Shown piece by piece: positions 7,273 to 16,133 of a DNA stretch of 64,000 nucleotides. The first letter of the stretch is position 1. Every line of letters begins with the position of its first letter. The DNA is from Parapedobacter sp964498395 (GTDB lineage Bacteria > Bacteroidota > Bacteroidia > Sphingobacteriales > Sphingobacteriaceae), in contig CAZCHE010000001.1 of the NCBI GenBank assembly GCA_964498395.1, positions 186,001 to 250,000 on the forward strand, written 5' to 3'. The translations under genes and the position numbers were made by a program. A model generated the notes under the pieces. The model worked only from the letters and a program-made list of their open reading frames with translations. It had not been told where the DNA came from and did no database searches.

Positions 7273-10017
7273 TTGATATATCCAGATAAAAAGTTGCCAT
7301 CGAAAGTAATATATAGGTTGCCCATACTGGTATTTCTTTTTGTGTCGGTGCAGGCATTCAGCCAGCATCCGCAAAAAGAAATTACAGGCATTGTCATTGA
7401 CACGGCTGGAACACCCTTGGAAGGCGTGAATGTGCGTCTTTCTTCCATATTGGATACGATGCTGGTCACCACTGCGAAAAATGGTTCCTTTCGGTTTACC
7501 AATGTCATCGGCCCCGAGTTTCGGCTCACCTTTAGCATGATTGGTTATCAGATATTGGATCGGTCGTACCAGACGAATTTACCTACACCTTCCATTCAGT
7601 TATTGCCGATCATGTTGCGCCCACAACAGACATTGCTCCGCGAAGTTGTGATAAACCTCGTGCAACCCATTGTTGTCAAGGAAGATACCGTGCAATACAA
7701 CATGGATGCCTATAACGTGCGGAAAAATTCGTTGTTAGAAGAATCGTTGAAACTACTGCCCAACATCCAGGTGCGGCGGGATGGCACGGTAATCGCCCAC
7801 GGGAAGCAGGTCAGCAGGGTACAGGTGGATAGTAAGAATTTCTTCGGGGGGGAAGTGCTGACAGCAACTCGTAATCTGCCTGCTGAATTTATTCAGTCTA
7901 TACAAGTGATTAACTATTACGGTGATGTCGCGAATAGAACGGGCGTGAAGGATGCGGAACCGGAAACTATCCTGAACATCGTCTTGAAAGAGGATAAGAA
8001 GCGTATTCTCTTTGGGCAGGTAACCGGAGGCGGCGGTACGGAAGATCGGTATATTGGGAGCATGGGGGTTAACAACTTCAATGATGGGCAGGAATTTTCG
8101 TTGGTCGGCTCATTTAACAATACCAATACCAGCCTCTTTAGCTATGGTGCACCGAGTGGCGGGGGGATTCGGGAACGTGGCAATACGGATCTAACGGGGA
8201 TGATGGATCCGGTAGATGGGGTGAATATCACGAACTCGGCAGGTGTCAGCTATTCGGATGACGTGACAGATAAGGTAAGCGTCTATGGGAAATATAATTT
8301 CACTAACCGGAAGAATTTCACCCAAGGCACCTCCCTCCAAGAAACTTTTTTTGAGTTCTATTCCATCACGAATCAGGGTGAAAAGCAAGTGAATACCGAT
8401 AATATCAGCCATTTGATGGCTTGGGATGTCGAAGCGCAATTAGATGATCGTAATTATGTGAAGATAAGTCCTAGCCTGTCTTATAATAGCAATAGCTCTG
8501 ACCATCGCAGCACGGACAGCATCCAACGTGGGCAACTCGTCAATGAGCGGAAATATTCGGCAGAAGAGCGGATGTCGTCCCCTAACTTTGATATGGATGT
8601 GCTGTATTCCAGGATGTTTGACAAGCCGGGCCGCAAATTCATCCTGAATATGCAAGGAAAATACACCAAGAGGAATAGGCTTGAAGATGTAAACGATTAC
8701 TTTGAGAGCTTCAACAGCGTCACAGGCCTACCTAATCCCAATAATATTTATTCGTTGGAACAGCAGGTGAAAAGTGATAATCGAAGTCGGGTAGGTAGGC
8801 TTAAAGCCTCTTTTGTGGAACCAATCGACAAAAATGGGATACTGGAAGTAAACTATGAATACAATTACACGGCTATCGACAGTCGCCGTAGTGTTTGGGA
8901 TTTGGGGCAGGAGCTTTTTGTCGATTCACTGAGCGTAGACTACTCCTATTTTTTCCAGAGCAACCGGGTAGGATTCAACTATCAAATGGAGCAAAATAAA
9001 CGGATAAGATATACGCTCGGGTTTGCTGTTCAGCCGCTATTGCTGGAGGGCCATACGTTGACCGTAGATACGCAAACTAGGCATTATAATATTAACTTGA
9101 TTCCAAGCGCTGGCTTCCGCTTCCGGATCAATGATGAAAGTGAGTGGTCGATCGATTACTTGGGTACCAACCACCAACCTAATTTTTCACAGATACAACC
9201 CGTGCGGGATATCACCAACTCACAGAATATCATTATCGGTAATGCCGAGTTGAAAGCCGAGTTTATCAATCGGATTACCACCCGTTTTCGTCAAACTAAA
9301 ATCGGAAAAAGCCATTTTTTTGAGGCGCAATTATCGGTAAACCACGTGCAAAATAAGATTGTGACCAACCGCACCAGTGTACCCAATAGTACCGTTCAGG
9401 AAACCAGTTTCCGCAATTCGTCGGGCTATTTTGACGCTAGGGGTTATTACATGTACAGTACGCAAATATTTAACGATTATTTCCAGTTCAACCTAAACGG
9501 TACCACAGACTATGTGAATAACGTATCGTATATCAATGATGAGAAGAATTATGGACGAAATTTCATTTATTCGCAAGCCATGCAGCTCCGATTTGCATTG
9601 GAGGATGTGATCGAAACCGAATTGAACACTAGCTATACGTTTAACCGCGCGCGTTACTCTTCGCGGGTCGCCGATAAGACGGATGCCAACTCCTTTCTAG
9701 TGGGCCTAGCGGGGAAGAGCTACCTTTCGGACAATTGGGCGTTGGGCTTCGACCTTTCGCACCGGGTTAACACCGGTTACTACAGCTTGGTCAATGTCAA
9801 TCCGACCTTACTAAATGCTTATATTGAATGTACGTTCTTAAGGAATAACATGGCCCTGTTGCGGCTACAGGGTTTTGACCTGTTTAACCAGAATACGGGG
9901 ATCACACGCGAAGTATTGGATACGTATGTATTGGACGCCCGCAACAATCGTTTGGCGCGTTATTTCATGCTGTCGTTGAATATTCGTTTACAAAAATACC
10001 CGGGTAGGAAATCATGA
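7273..10017 (+). CDS. Outer-membrane beta-barrel protein with CarboxypepD_reg-like domain
   Basis: 914 residues. Signal peptide (PILVFLFVSVQAFSQ), then a carboxypeptidase-regulatory-like beta-sandwich (about 36-110, ITGIVIDTAGTPLEGVNV), a plug-like segment (about 115-235) and a long barrel region ending near LNIRLQKYPG. This is the TonB-receptor-like 'outer membrane beta-barrel family' of Bacteroidota; the substrate is unknown. There is no ATG upstream of the signal peptide in frame: candidate starts are TTG codons at 7273, 7294 or 7318, so the exact start is uncertain. The stop codon overlaps the next gene's ATG, indicating translational coupling. Confidence 0.85.
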   Translation: MIYPDKKLPSKVIYRLPILVFLFVSVQAFSQHPQKEITGIVIDTAGTPLEGVNVRLSSILDTMLVTTAKNGSFRFTNVIGPEFRLTFSMIGYQILDRSYQTNLPTPSIQLLPIMLRPQQTLLREVVINLVQPIVVKEDTVQYNMDAYNVRKNSLLEESLKLLPNIQVRRDGTVIAHGKQVSRVQVDSKNFFGGEVLTATRNLPAEFIQSIQVINYYGDVANRTGVKDAEPETILNIVLKEDKKRILFGQVTGGGGTEDRYIGSMGVNNFNDGQEFSLVGSFNNTNTSLFSYGAPSGGGIRERGNTDLTGMMDPVDGVNITNSAGVSYSDDVTDKVSVYGKYNFTNRKNFTQGTSLQETFFEFYSITNQGEKQVNTDNISHLMAWDVEAQLDDRNYVKISPSLSYNSNSSDHRSTDSIQRGQLVNERKYSAEERMSSPNFDMDVLYSRMFDKPGRKFILNMQGKYTKRNRLEDVNDYFESFNSVTGLPNPNNIYSLEQQVKSDNRSRVGRLKASFVEPIDKNGILEVNYEYNYTAIDSRRSVWDLGQELFVDSLSVDYSYFFQSNRVGFNYQMEQNKRIRYTLGFAVQPLLLEGHTLTVDTQTRHYNINLIPSAGFRFRINDESEWSIDYLGTNHQPNFSQIQPVRDITNSQNIIIGNAELKAEFINRITTRFRQTKIGKSHFFEAQLSVNHVQNKIVTNRTSVPNSTVQETSFRNSSGYFDARGYYMYSTQIFNDYFQFNLNGTTDYVNNVSYINDEKNYGRNFIYSQAMQLRFALEDVIETELNTSYTFNRARYSSRVADKTDANSFLVGLAGKSYLSDNWALGFDLSHRVNTGYYSLVNVNPTLLNAYIECTFLRNNMALLRLQGFDLFNQNTGITREVLDTYVLDARNNRLARYFMLSLNIRLQKYPGRKS

Positions 10018-10985
10018 TGCAAGCCATAGTCATTACCGAATACGGAGATGCCGATCAGTTGAAGCTCGCCAAACGTCCAAAACCGATCCCTAAGGCAACC
10101 GAAATACTGATAAACGTCCGTGCAGCGGGGGTAAATCGGCCGGATATTTTCCAACGTAAGGGTAAATACCCGGCCCCACCCGGTGTGGTGGCAGATATCC
10201 CCGGCTTGGAAGTGGCGGGAGTCGTGGAGGCTTGTGGCGAAGGGGTGACCCGATGGAATTCGGGAGATCGGGTTTGTGCACTGGTGGCCGGGGGTGGGTA
10301 TGCAGAATACGTTGTGGTAGATGCTTCGCACTGCCTTGCTATACCCCCCATACTTAGTTTTGCTGAAGCAGCATGTCTCCCGGAGACGGTATTTACGGTG
10401 TGGCATAATGTTTTCCAGCGGGGGAGGTTGGCAGAGGGAGAAACGTTGTTAATACATGGTGGCTCCGGCGGTATCGGTACCACTGCCATTCAGCTAGCCC
10501 ACCTGTTTGGGGCCAAGGTGTACGCCACGGCGGGATCTCGTGAGAAATCCGATGCCTGTGAACGTTTGGGGGCTACTATTTGTATCAATTATCAAGAAGA
10601 AGATTTTGCCGAGCGGTTGGCCGGTATACCGATAGATGTGATCTTGGATAGCATCGGGGTGCCTTACTTGGAGAAAAATCTTTCATTGCTTGCGGAAGAC
10701 GGCAGGTTGGTCTTCATCAACGCCGTGGGGGGTAAGCAAGCTGCGTTCGATATCATGGCGTTGATGCGGAGACGACTGACACTGACGGGAAGCACCTTGC
10801 GGAGCCGGGACGCTGCTTTCAAAGCAGTATTGTGTAATGCCGTGGAACAGCACGTGTGGCCATGGGTGGAAAACGGGGCGTTTAAGCCAATTATTTCCCA
10901 TCGTTTTCCGCTTTCAGCAGCAGTGGAAGCCCACAGACAGATGGAATCTGGGGATTTTATCGGGAAGTTGGTTTTGGAGGTATGA
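10014..10985 (+). CDS. NAD(P)H:quinone oxidoreductase, PIG3/zeta-crystallin-like MDR family
   Basis: 323 residues of the medium-chain dehydrogenase/reductase superfamily: GroES-like N-terminal domain, GLEVAGVVEACGEGVTRW, then a Rossmann fold with IHGGSGGIGTTAIQLA (NADPH binding). The structural-zinc cysteines of true alcohol dehydrogenases are absent, as in quinone oxidoreductases. It reduces quinones or similar electrophiles with NADPH in the cytosol. The ATG overlaps the stop of the preceding barrel gene by 4 bp (a second ATG follows at 10017). It may be co-transcribed with the carboxylase gene 58 bp downstream. Confidence 0.85.
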   Translation: MMQAIVITEYGDADQLKLAKRPKPIPKATEILINVRAAGVNRPDIFQRKGKYPAPPGVVADIPGLEVAGVVEACGEGVTRWNSGDRVCALVAGGGYAEYVVVDASHCLAIPPILSFAEAACLPETVFTVWHNVFQRGRLAEGETLLIHGGSGGIGTTAIQLAHLFGAKVYATAGSREKSDACERLGATICINYQEEDFAERLAGIPIDVILDSIGVPYLEKNLSLLAEDGRLVFINAVGGKQAAFDIMALMRRRLTLTGSTLRSRDAAFKAVLCNAVEQHVWPWVENGAFKPIISHRFPLSAAVEAHRQMESGDFIGKLVLEV

Positions 10986-11043
10986 CCTTAGTGGCGTGGC
11001 CACGTCTTTGCGAGATAAAAAAGAATGCCGTATCTTGTGAACC

Positions 11044-12675
11044 ATGATAAACCTAGCATTTAACCAAAATGAAGACCTGAATAAACAGGCTATTTCCGAG
11101 TTGAGAAATCGGTTGAAGAAGGTGTATGTCGGAGGAGGTACCAAGGCTGCCGAAAAGCAAAAAGCCAAAGGAAAGTTATTGGCTCGGGAGCGTATCAACT
11201 ATCTGTTGGATGACGACCGGCCATGGCTGGAAATCGGAGCTTTGGCTGCCGATGGGATGTATGCGGCTCAAGGTGGTTGCCCTTCTGCGGGTGTAGTGAC
11301 CGGTATCGGCTACGTGTCTGGCAGGCAATGCGTGGTGGTCGCCAACGATGCGACGGTCAAAGCGGGAGCCTGGTTTCCGATGACGGCAAAAAAGAACTTG
11401 CGGGCGCAGGAAATTGCGATGGAAAATCGCCTACCGATTATTTACCTGGTGGATTCTGCTGGGGTATATCTACCCATGCAGGATGAGATTTTCCCGGATA
11501 AGGAGCATTTCGGTCGCATTTTCCGTAACAATGCCCGGATGAGTAGCGAAGGGATTGTGCAGATTGCTGCTATTATGGGAGCCTGTGTGGCCGGTGGGGC
11601 GTACTTGCCCATCATGAGCGATGAGGCGATGATCGTGGAAGGCACCGGCTCCGTTTTCTTAGCGGGATCATACTTGGTTAAGTCGGCCATTGGCGAATCG
11701 GTCGACAATGAAACGCTGGGCGGGGCAACCACCCATTGTGAAATCTCGGGTGTGACGGATTATAAGCACCCCGATGACAAAACATGCTTGGATGCTATTC
11801 GTAACATCATGAGTATGCTGGGCAAACCGAAGGATGCTGGATTCGATCGGATTAAATCTGCTCCGCCAAAGCTAAATGAGCATGATATTTATGGAATATT
11901 ACCTTCTTCCAGAGAAAAACCCTATGACACCAAAGAGATTATCCTGAGATTGGTAGACAACTCTGAATTTGAGGAATACAAAGCCTTATACGGCCAAAGC
12001 ATCGTATGTGGCATTGGTCGGGTGGATGGTTGGGCAGTCGGTTTCGTGGCCAATCAACGTAAAGTAGTGAAAAGCAAGAAAGGGGAGATGCAGTTTGGTG
12101 GGGTGATCTATTCGGATGCGGCCGACAAAGCTACCCGTTTCATCATGAACTGTAACCAAAAGAAAATTCCCTTGGTGTTTTTACAGGATGTGACGGGCTT
12201 TATGGTCGGTAGCCGTGCCGAACATGGCGGTATCATTAAAGATGGCGCGAAGATGGTGAATGCCGTAGCGAATTCGGTCGTACCCAAGATTACCATTGTG
12301 GTGGGCAATTCGTATGGCGCTGGCAATTATGCCATGTGTGGCAAAGCGTATGATCCGCGGCTGATTTATGCATGGCCATCGGCAAAGATTGCCGTGATGG
12401 GCGGCGCACAAGCAGCCAAGACATTGCTGCAAATCCAATCCGCATCCATGAAAGCACAAGGAACGGAAATGGATGGCGCGACGGAGGAAGCGCTGCTCAA
12501 TGAAATCACGGAACGGTATAATGCACAGACTACGCCGTACTACGCTGCCGCTAGGCTTTGGGTAGACGGTATCATCGATCCGCTGGATACCCGTAAGGTC
12601 ATTTCAATGGGCATCGAAGCGGCTAACCAATCGCCTATCGAGAAGCCGTTTAATGTAGGGGTGATACAGACGTGA
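11044..12675 (+). CDS. Acyl-CoA carboxylase beta (carboxyltransferase) subunit, methylcrotonyl-CoA type
   Basis: 543 residues with both crotonase-like carboxyltransferase halves. GGCPSAGVVTGIG, VDSAGVYLPMQDEIFPDKEH and FGRIFRNNARMSS closely resemble the methylcrotonyl-CoA carboxylase beta signature; SYGAGNYAMCGKAYDPR lies in the C-terminal half. It transfers CO2 from carboxybiotin to 3-methylcrotonyl-CoA in leucine breakdown (substrate inferred from similarity). The biotin-carrying alpha subunit is not in this window. The acyl-CoA dehydrogenase gene 130 bp downstream fits a short-chain acyl-CoA catabolic context. A hairpin repeat lies between the two. Confidence 0.85.
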   Translation: MINLAFNQNEDLNKQAISELRNRLKKVYVGGGTKAAEKQKAKGKLLARERINYLLDDDRPWLEIGALAADGMYAAQGGCPSAGVVTGIGYVSGRQCVVVANDATVKAGAWFPMTAKKNLRAQEIAMENRLPIIYLVDSAGVYLPMQDEIFPDKEHFGRIFRNNARMSSEGIVQIAAIMGACVAGGAYLPIMSDEAMIVEGTGSVFLAGSYLVKSAIGESVDNETLGGATTHCEISGVTDYKHPDDKTCLDAIRNIMSMLGKPKDAGFDRIKSAPPKLNEHDIYGILPSSREKPYDTKEIILRLVDNSEFEEYKALYGQSIVCGIGRVDGWAVGFVANQRKVVKSKKGEMQFGGVIYSDAADKATRFIMNCNQKKIPLVFLQDVTGFMVGSRAEHGGIIKDGAKMVNAVANSVVPKITIVVGNSYGAGNYAMCGKAYDPRLIYAWPSAKIAVMGGAQAAKTLLQIQSASMKAQGTEMDGATEEALLNEITERYNAQTTPYYAAARLWVDGIIDPLDTRKVISMGIEAANQSPIEKPFNVGVIQT

Positions 12676-12682
12676 TGGGAGG

Positions 12683-12741
12683 CCGGAGCTGGAAGACCGA
12701 AGACAGGAGTTTGTCACGCGTCTTCGGTCTTCTAGCTCCGG
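12683..12741. repeat. Intergenic inverted repeat with CCGAAGAC/GTCTTCGG motif
   Basis: Two 22-nt arms (12683-12704 and 12720-12741) are reverse complements at 21 of 22 positions around a 15-nt loop. A third partial copy of GTCTTCTAGC follows to 12750. It shares its core with the hairpin at 14167-14224. It lies between two genes of the same strand and lacks a T tract, so it is not a simple terminator. Confidence 0.8.
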
Positions 12742-12805
12742 TCTTCTAGCCCTGAACTATTTGCCAGGTTGGTTGTTTAATTACTAAATTAAAATATAGA
12801 CGCTG

Positions 12806-14155
12806 ATGTTCTCGAAAATCAAAAAAGCATACCAATTGTTCAAAAGTGTCGACTTTGAACAACTCGATAAACTATCGCGGAAAGTGGATTTGCCGAAGGT
12901 GATGGATTCGTTTTCGAAATTGGACGATAAGCAGCTGCAAGGGTTGATGAAGATGATGGATGGCGGGCGACCCAAGAAAGCGCTGCCGCCCATCAATGGC
13001 GATTTCTATGAATTGCAGCTACGCTTGAATGAAGAAGACCGGGCGTTGCAACTGAAGGTGCGGGAATTTATGGAGCAGGAAATAGAGCCATTGGTCAACC
13101 ATTACTGGTTGCGTGACGAGTTTCCCTTTGAAATCATCCCCAAATTAGCTGAACTCAATATTTGTGGATTAACCTACCAAGGGTATGGCTGTGCGGGTAG
13201 GTCGTCGCTGATGGAAGGGATTATTGCCATGGAGATCGCGCGGGTCGATGCCTCTGTAGCCACATTCTTCGGCGTGCAAAGTGGTTTAGCGATGGGCTCG
13301 ATATATTTGTGCGGTTCTGAAGCGCAAAAGGAAGAATGGTTGCCGGCCATGCAACAACTAAAAATCATCGGGGCGTTTGGACTAACGGAGCCTGAGGTCG
13401 GATCGGGTGCTGCAGGGGGCTTAACGGTGACTGCTCGGAAAACGGAACGGGGTTGGGTACTCAATGGACAGAAGAAATGGATTGGCAATGCCCCCTTTGC
13501 CGACGTGACGGTGATATGGGCCAAGGATTTGGATGATGGAGAGGTAAAAGGCTTTTTGGTGCGTAAGGGAACTCCGGGCTTTGAAGTCGAGAAAATAAAA
13601 GGCAAAATGGCGTTGCGTATCGTCCAGAATGGGCTCATTACGCTAACGGATTGTGTGGTATCGGAAAGCGACCGGTTGCAACAGGCCAATTCATTCAAGG
13701 ACACGGCGAAAGTATTGCAGTTAACCCGAGCTGGGGTAGCGTGGATGGCAGTGGGATGTGCACGGGGTGCTTATGAAAATGCATTGGATTATACCCGCAA
13801 GCGTAAGCAATTCGGCAAGCCGATCGCTTCCTTCCAGTTAATTCAAAACCACTTGGTGGAAATGCTGTCCAACCTGACTGCGATGCAGACCTTGGTATAC
13901 CGATTATCCGAATTGCAAGATGCCGGAATGCTGAGGGATGAGCATGCATCGCTAGCCAAGGTATTTTGCACATTGCGTACCCGTGACATCGTGAGTCAGG
14001 CCCGTGAAGTGATGGGAGGTAATGGGATATTGCTTGAGTACAATGTCGCCCGTTTTTTGGCAGATGCCGAAGCCATCTATTCGTACGAAGGTACGAAAGA
14101 AATCAATTCCTTGATTGTCGGAAGGTCGATTACCGGATTCAGTGCGTTTGTTTGA
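12806..14155 (+). CDS. Acyl-CoA dehydrogenase, glutaryl-CoA dehydrogenase-like
   Basis: 449 residues, longer than the usual 390-400 because of a roughly 60-residue charged helical N-terminal extension (SKIKKAYQLFKSVDFEQLDK...). The catalytic core has YGCAGRSS, GAFGLTEPEVGSG (FAD and substrate site), NGQKKWIGNAPFAD and the C-terminal YSYEGTKEINSLIVGR, whose Glu is the expected catalytic base. YGCAG and the SYEGT context place it with glutaryl-CoA dehydrogenases and ACX4-like enzymes rather than medium-chain ones. It oxidises an acyl-CoA at alpha-beta and passes electrons to ETF. The true substrate is uncertain. Confidence 0.85.
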   Translation: MFSKIKKAYQLFKSVDFEQLDKLSRKVDLPKVMDSFSKLDDKQLQGLMKMMDGGRPKKALPPINGDFYELQLRLNEEDRALQLKVREFMEQEIEPLVNHYWLRDEFPFEIIPKLAELNICGLTYQGYGCAGRSSLMEGIIAMEIARVDASVATFFGVQSGLAMGSIYLCGSEAQKEEWLPAMQQLKIIGAFGLTEPEVGSGAAGGLTVTARKTERGWVLNGQKKWIGNAPFADVTVIWAKDLDDGEVKGFLVRKGTPGFEVEKIKGKMALRIVQNGLITLTDCVVSESDRLQQANSFKDTAKVLQLTRAGVAWMAVGCARGAYENALDYTRKRKQFGKPIASFQLIQNHLVEMLSNLTAMQTLVYRLSELQDAGMLRDEHASLAKVFCTLRTRDIVSQAREVMGGNGILLEYNVARFLADAEAIYSYEGTKEINSLIVGRSITGFSAFV

Positions 14156-14166
14156 GGCTTGAAGAC

Positions 14167-14224
14167 GGGAGTCCGAAGTCCGAAGACGGAAGTCAGAAAT
14201 ACCAGCTTCGGACTTCGGACTCCC
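14167..14224. repeat. Intergenic perfect hairpin of the CCGAAGTC/CTTCGGAC family
   Basis: Perfect 19-nt arms at 14167-14185 and 14206-14224 with a 20-nt loop, followed to about 14268 by further GGTCTCCCGACTTCGG-like units. It lies between the convergent acyl-CoA dehydrogenase and yidC genes and may serve as a bidirectional transcription end, but it is clearly the same repeat family as 12683-12741. Confidence 0.8.
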
Positions 14225-14270
14225 ATCTCCGGTCTCCCGACTTCGGTCTTCCGTCTCCCGTCTCCCAGCC

Positions 14271-16088
14271 CTACTTCTTCTTCCCTTTAGCCTGTCCTTG
14301 CTGTTGCCGCATGTAATCTTCCATGCGTTGCTGGAATTTTGATTTCTTCTTTGCTTCCGGTTTCTTTTTGTTCGCCTCGATGATGGCCAATATCTTGTCA
14401 TCATTGATCATCTGGCGGATCACGATCTGCTGGCCAAAGGTGAATACGGTAGAAAGGAAATAATAGTAGTTCAATCCTGCCGGGAAGCTATTCAGTACAA
14501 AAAGGAAAATCAGCGGCATGAAATAACCGATATACTTCATTTGGCCTGTGGCTCCCGAAATGGAGTTGTTGTACCAAGTGGAAATGAGCGTGGTGACGGT
14601 CATCAAGATACACATTAAGCTGATGTGCGACATACCGATGATCGGCAACGGCGGGAAAGTGATCGGTGAATCGTAAGTGGAAAGGTCTTTTACCCATAGA
14701 AAACTCTCACCACGCAATTCAAATAGATTGGGGAAAAAGAAGAAGAACGCAATGGTGAATGGCATTTGCAGGAGCAATGGAATACATCCCCCTAATGGAT
14801 TGACACCGGCTTGCTTGTACAGTTTGAGGTATTCCTGTTGCAATAGCGTCGGATTATCCTGCCCCACCTTTTCCTTGATTTGATCCATCTCCGGTTTCAA
14901 TACCCGCATTTTGGCCATCGACACATACGAACGATAGGTAAGTGGTGAAAGCACTAATTTAAGCAATACCGTGAGGATCAGGATGACCAAGCCATAGCTC
15001 CAATGGAATCCATCCAGAAAGTTAAACACGGGAACAGTGATGAAGCGATTAATCCATTTCATCGGCCCCCAGCCCATATCTATTTGTTTTTCCAATCCAT
15101 GCCCATGCGCTTTCAAGACCTTGTATTGGTTTGGGCCGAAGAAGAAATGCATGGGGTAGGTGTTGATGTCCTGCCGGTTGAAATTGAGGCGCAGGTTAGC
15201 GGAAAACAGTTTGACGATACGGTCGTCCGCACTGGTATACACATTGACTTTCCCACCATCGAACCCATTGTCAGCAACCAATACGTTGGAGAAAAAGTGT
15301 TGCTTGAATGATACCCATGTGATGTTGTCTTTGATGTCTTCTTCGTCATCTTTTGACGTACTCAGGTGGTCGGTATCCCCGTCGGCCAAGGCGTAGTATG
15401 CTGTAGAACGCTGCCGTTCACTGCTCATATCCTTTTCCTTTTGGTACAGGGCCGTTTCCCAATTGAGCACCAGTTGGCTTTCTGTGGGAGCAACCACATC
15501 TTGCATGCCTTTGGTCACGATGGTGAATCCTAGGTTATGGTCGTCGCCTTTGATGGAATAGATGTAGTCGATATACCTGTCGGCCGCATACGTGAGCCGG
15601 AAAGTGATGGAAGCAGAGTCCTGCCCGCTTACCTGGATATCATTGCCTGATGTCGCGAAAAACAAATCGTTGGTGGCGATATTCTTGCCTGCGGAGGAGA
15701 AAAAGAGGCCGAATTTATTGTGGTCGCCTTCAAACAATACTAGTGGATGACCATCATATGTTTCTTCACCTTTGATCTCAACGGATTTGACTCGGCCACC
15801 TTTTGTACTGATATTGGCTTTTATTTTCTCGTTTTCGAGGGTAACGATACGCTCTTGGCCAGCAATAGCTCCGCCGAATGGTCCGCTGAGAATGGTGGAA
15901 TCAAGCACTGCGGGTGCTACCGTAGCGGTATCTTGTTCGACGTATTCAATACCTGCCCGCGCGCGGGCAAGCGAATCTTGTAATTGGCGCTCACGCTTCA
16001 ATTCTTCTTCCGATGGTTTCATCAAAAAGACGGATGCCCCAATGATGACAAAAATTAAAACGAGGCCTATCAGAGTATTTCTATCCAT
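14271..16088 (-). CDS. yidC: Membrane protein insertase YidC
   Basis: 605 residues, the expected length for the Bacteroidota form. N-terminal membrane anchor (DRNTLIGLVLIFVIIGASVF), a large periplasmic beta-supersandwich domain, then the conserved 60KD_IMP core with several transmembrane helices (FHWSYGLVILILTVLLKLVLSPLTYRSY..., PLLLQMPFTIAFFFFF) and a basic, Gln/Lys-rich C-terminal tail (QGQAKGKKK). It inserts and folds inner-membrane proteins with or without Sec. It is downstream of pyrG with 45 bp between them, a common Bacteroidota arrangement, so the two are probably co-transcribed. Confidence 0.97.
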   Translation of the reverse strand: MDRNTLIGLVLIFVIIGASVFLMKPSEEELKRERQLQDSLARARAGIEYVEQDTATVAPAVLDSTILSGPFGGAIAGQERIVTLENEKIKANISTKGGRVKSVEIKGEETYDGHPLVLFEGDHNKFGLFFSSAGKNIATNDLFFATSGNDIQVSGQDSASITFRLTYAADRYIDYIYSIKGDDHNLGFTIVTKGMQDVVAPTESQLVLNWETALYQKEKDMSSERQRSTAYYALADGDTDHLSTSKDDEEDIKDNITWVSFKQHFFSNVLVADNGFDGGKVNVYTSADDRIVKLFSANLRLNFNRQDINTYPMHFFFGPNQYKVLKAHGHGLEKQIDMGWGPMKWINRFITVPVFNFLDGFHWSYGLVILILTVLLKLVLSPLTYRSYVSMAKMRVLKPEMDQIKEKVGQDNPTLLQQEYLKLYKQAGVNPLGGCIPLLLQMPFTIAFFFFFPNLFELRGESFLWVKDLSTYDSPITFPPLPIIGMSHISLMCILMTVTTLISTWYNNSISGATGQMKYIGYFMPLIFLFVLNSFPAGLNYYYFLSTVFTFGQQIVIRQMINDDKILAIIEANKKKPEAKKKSKFQQRMEDYMRQQQGQAKGKKK

Positions 16089-16133
16089 TTTTAATTTACG
16101 CTATGACTATATGTGTTTCCAACACGCTTTGAG

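Noticed and set aside
13952..14404. A 150-codon minus-strand frame with Arg/Glu/Asp-rich tandem sequence
   Set aside because: It is the CCGAAGAC hairpin repeats read through as protein, overlapping two real genes.
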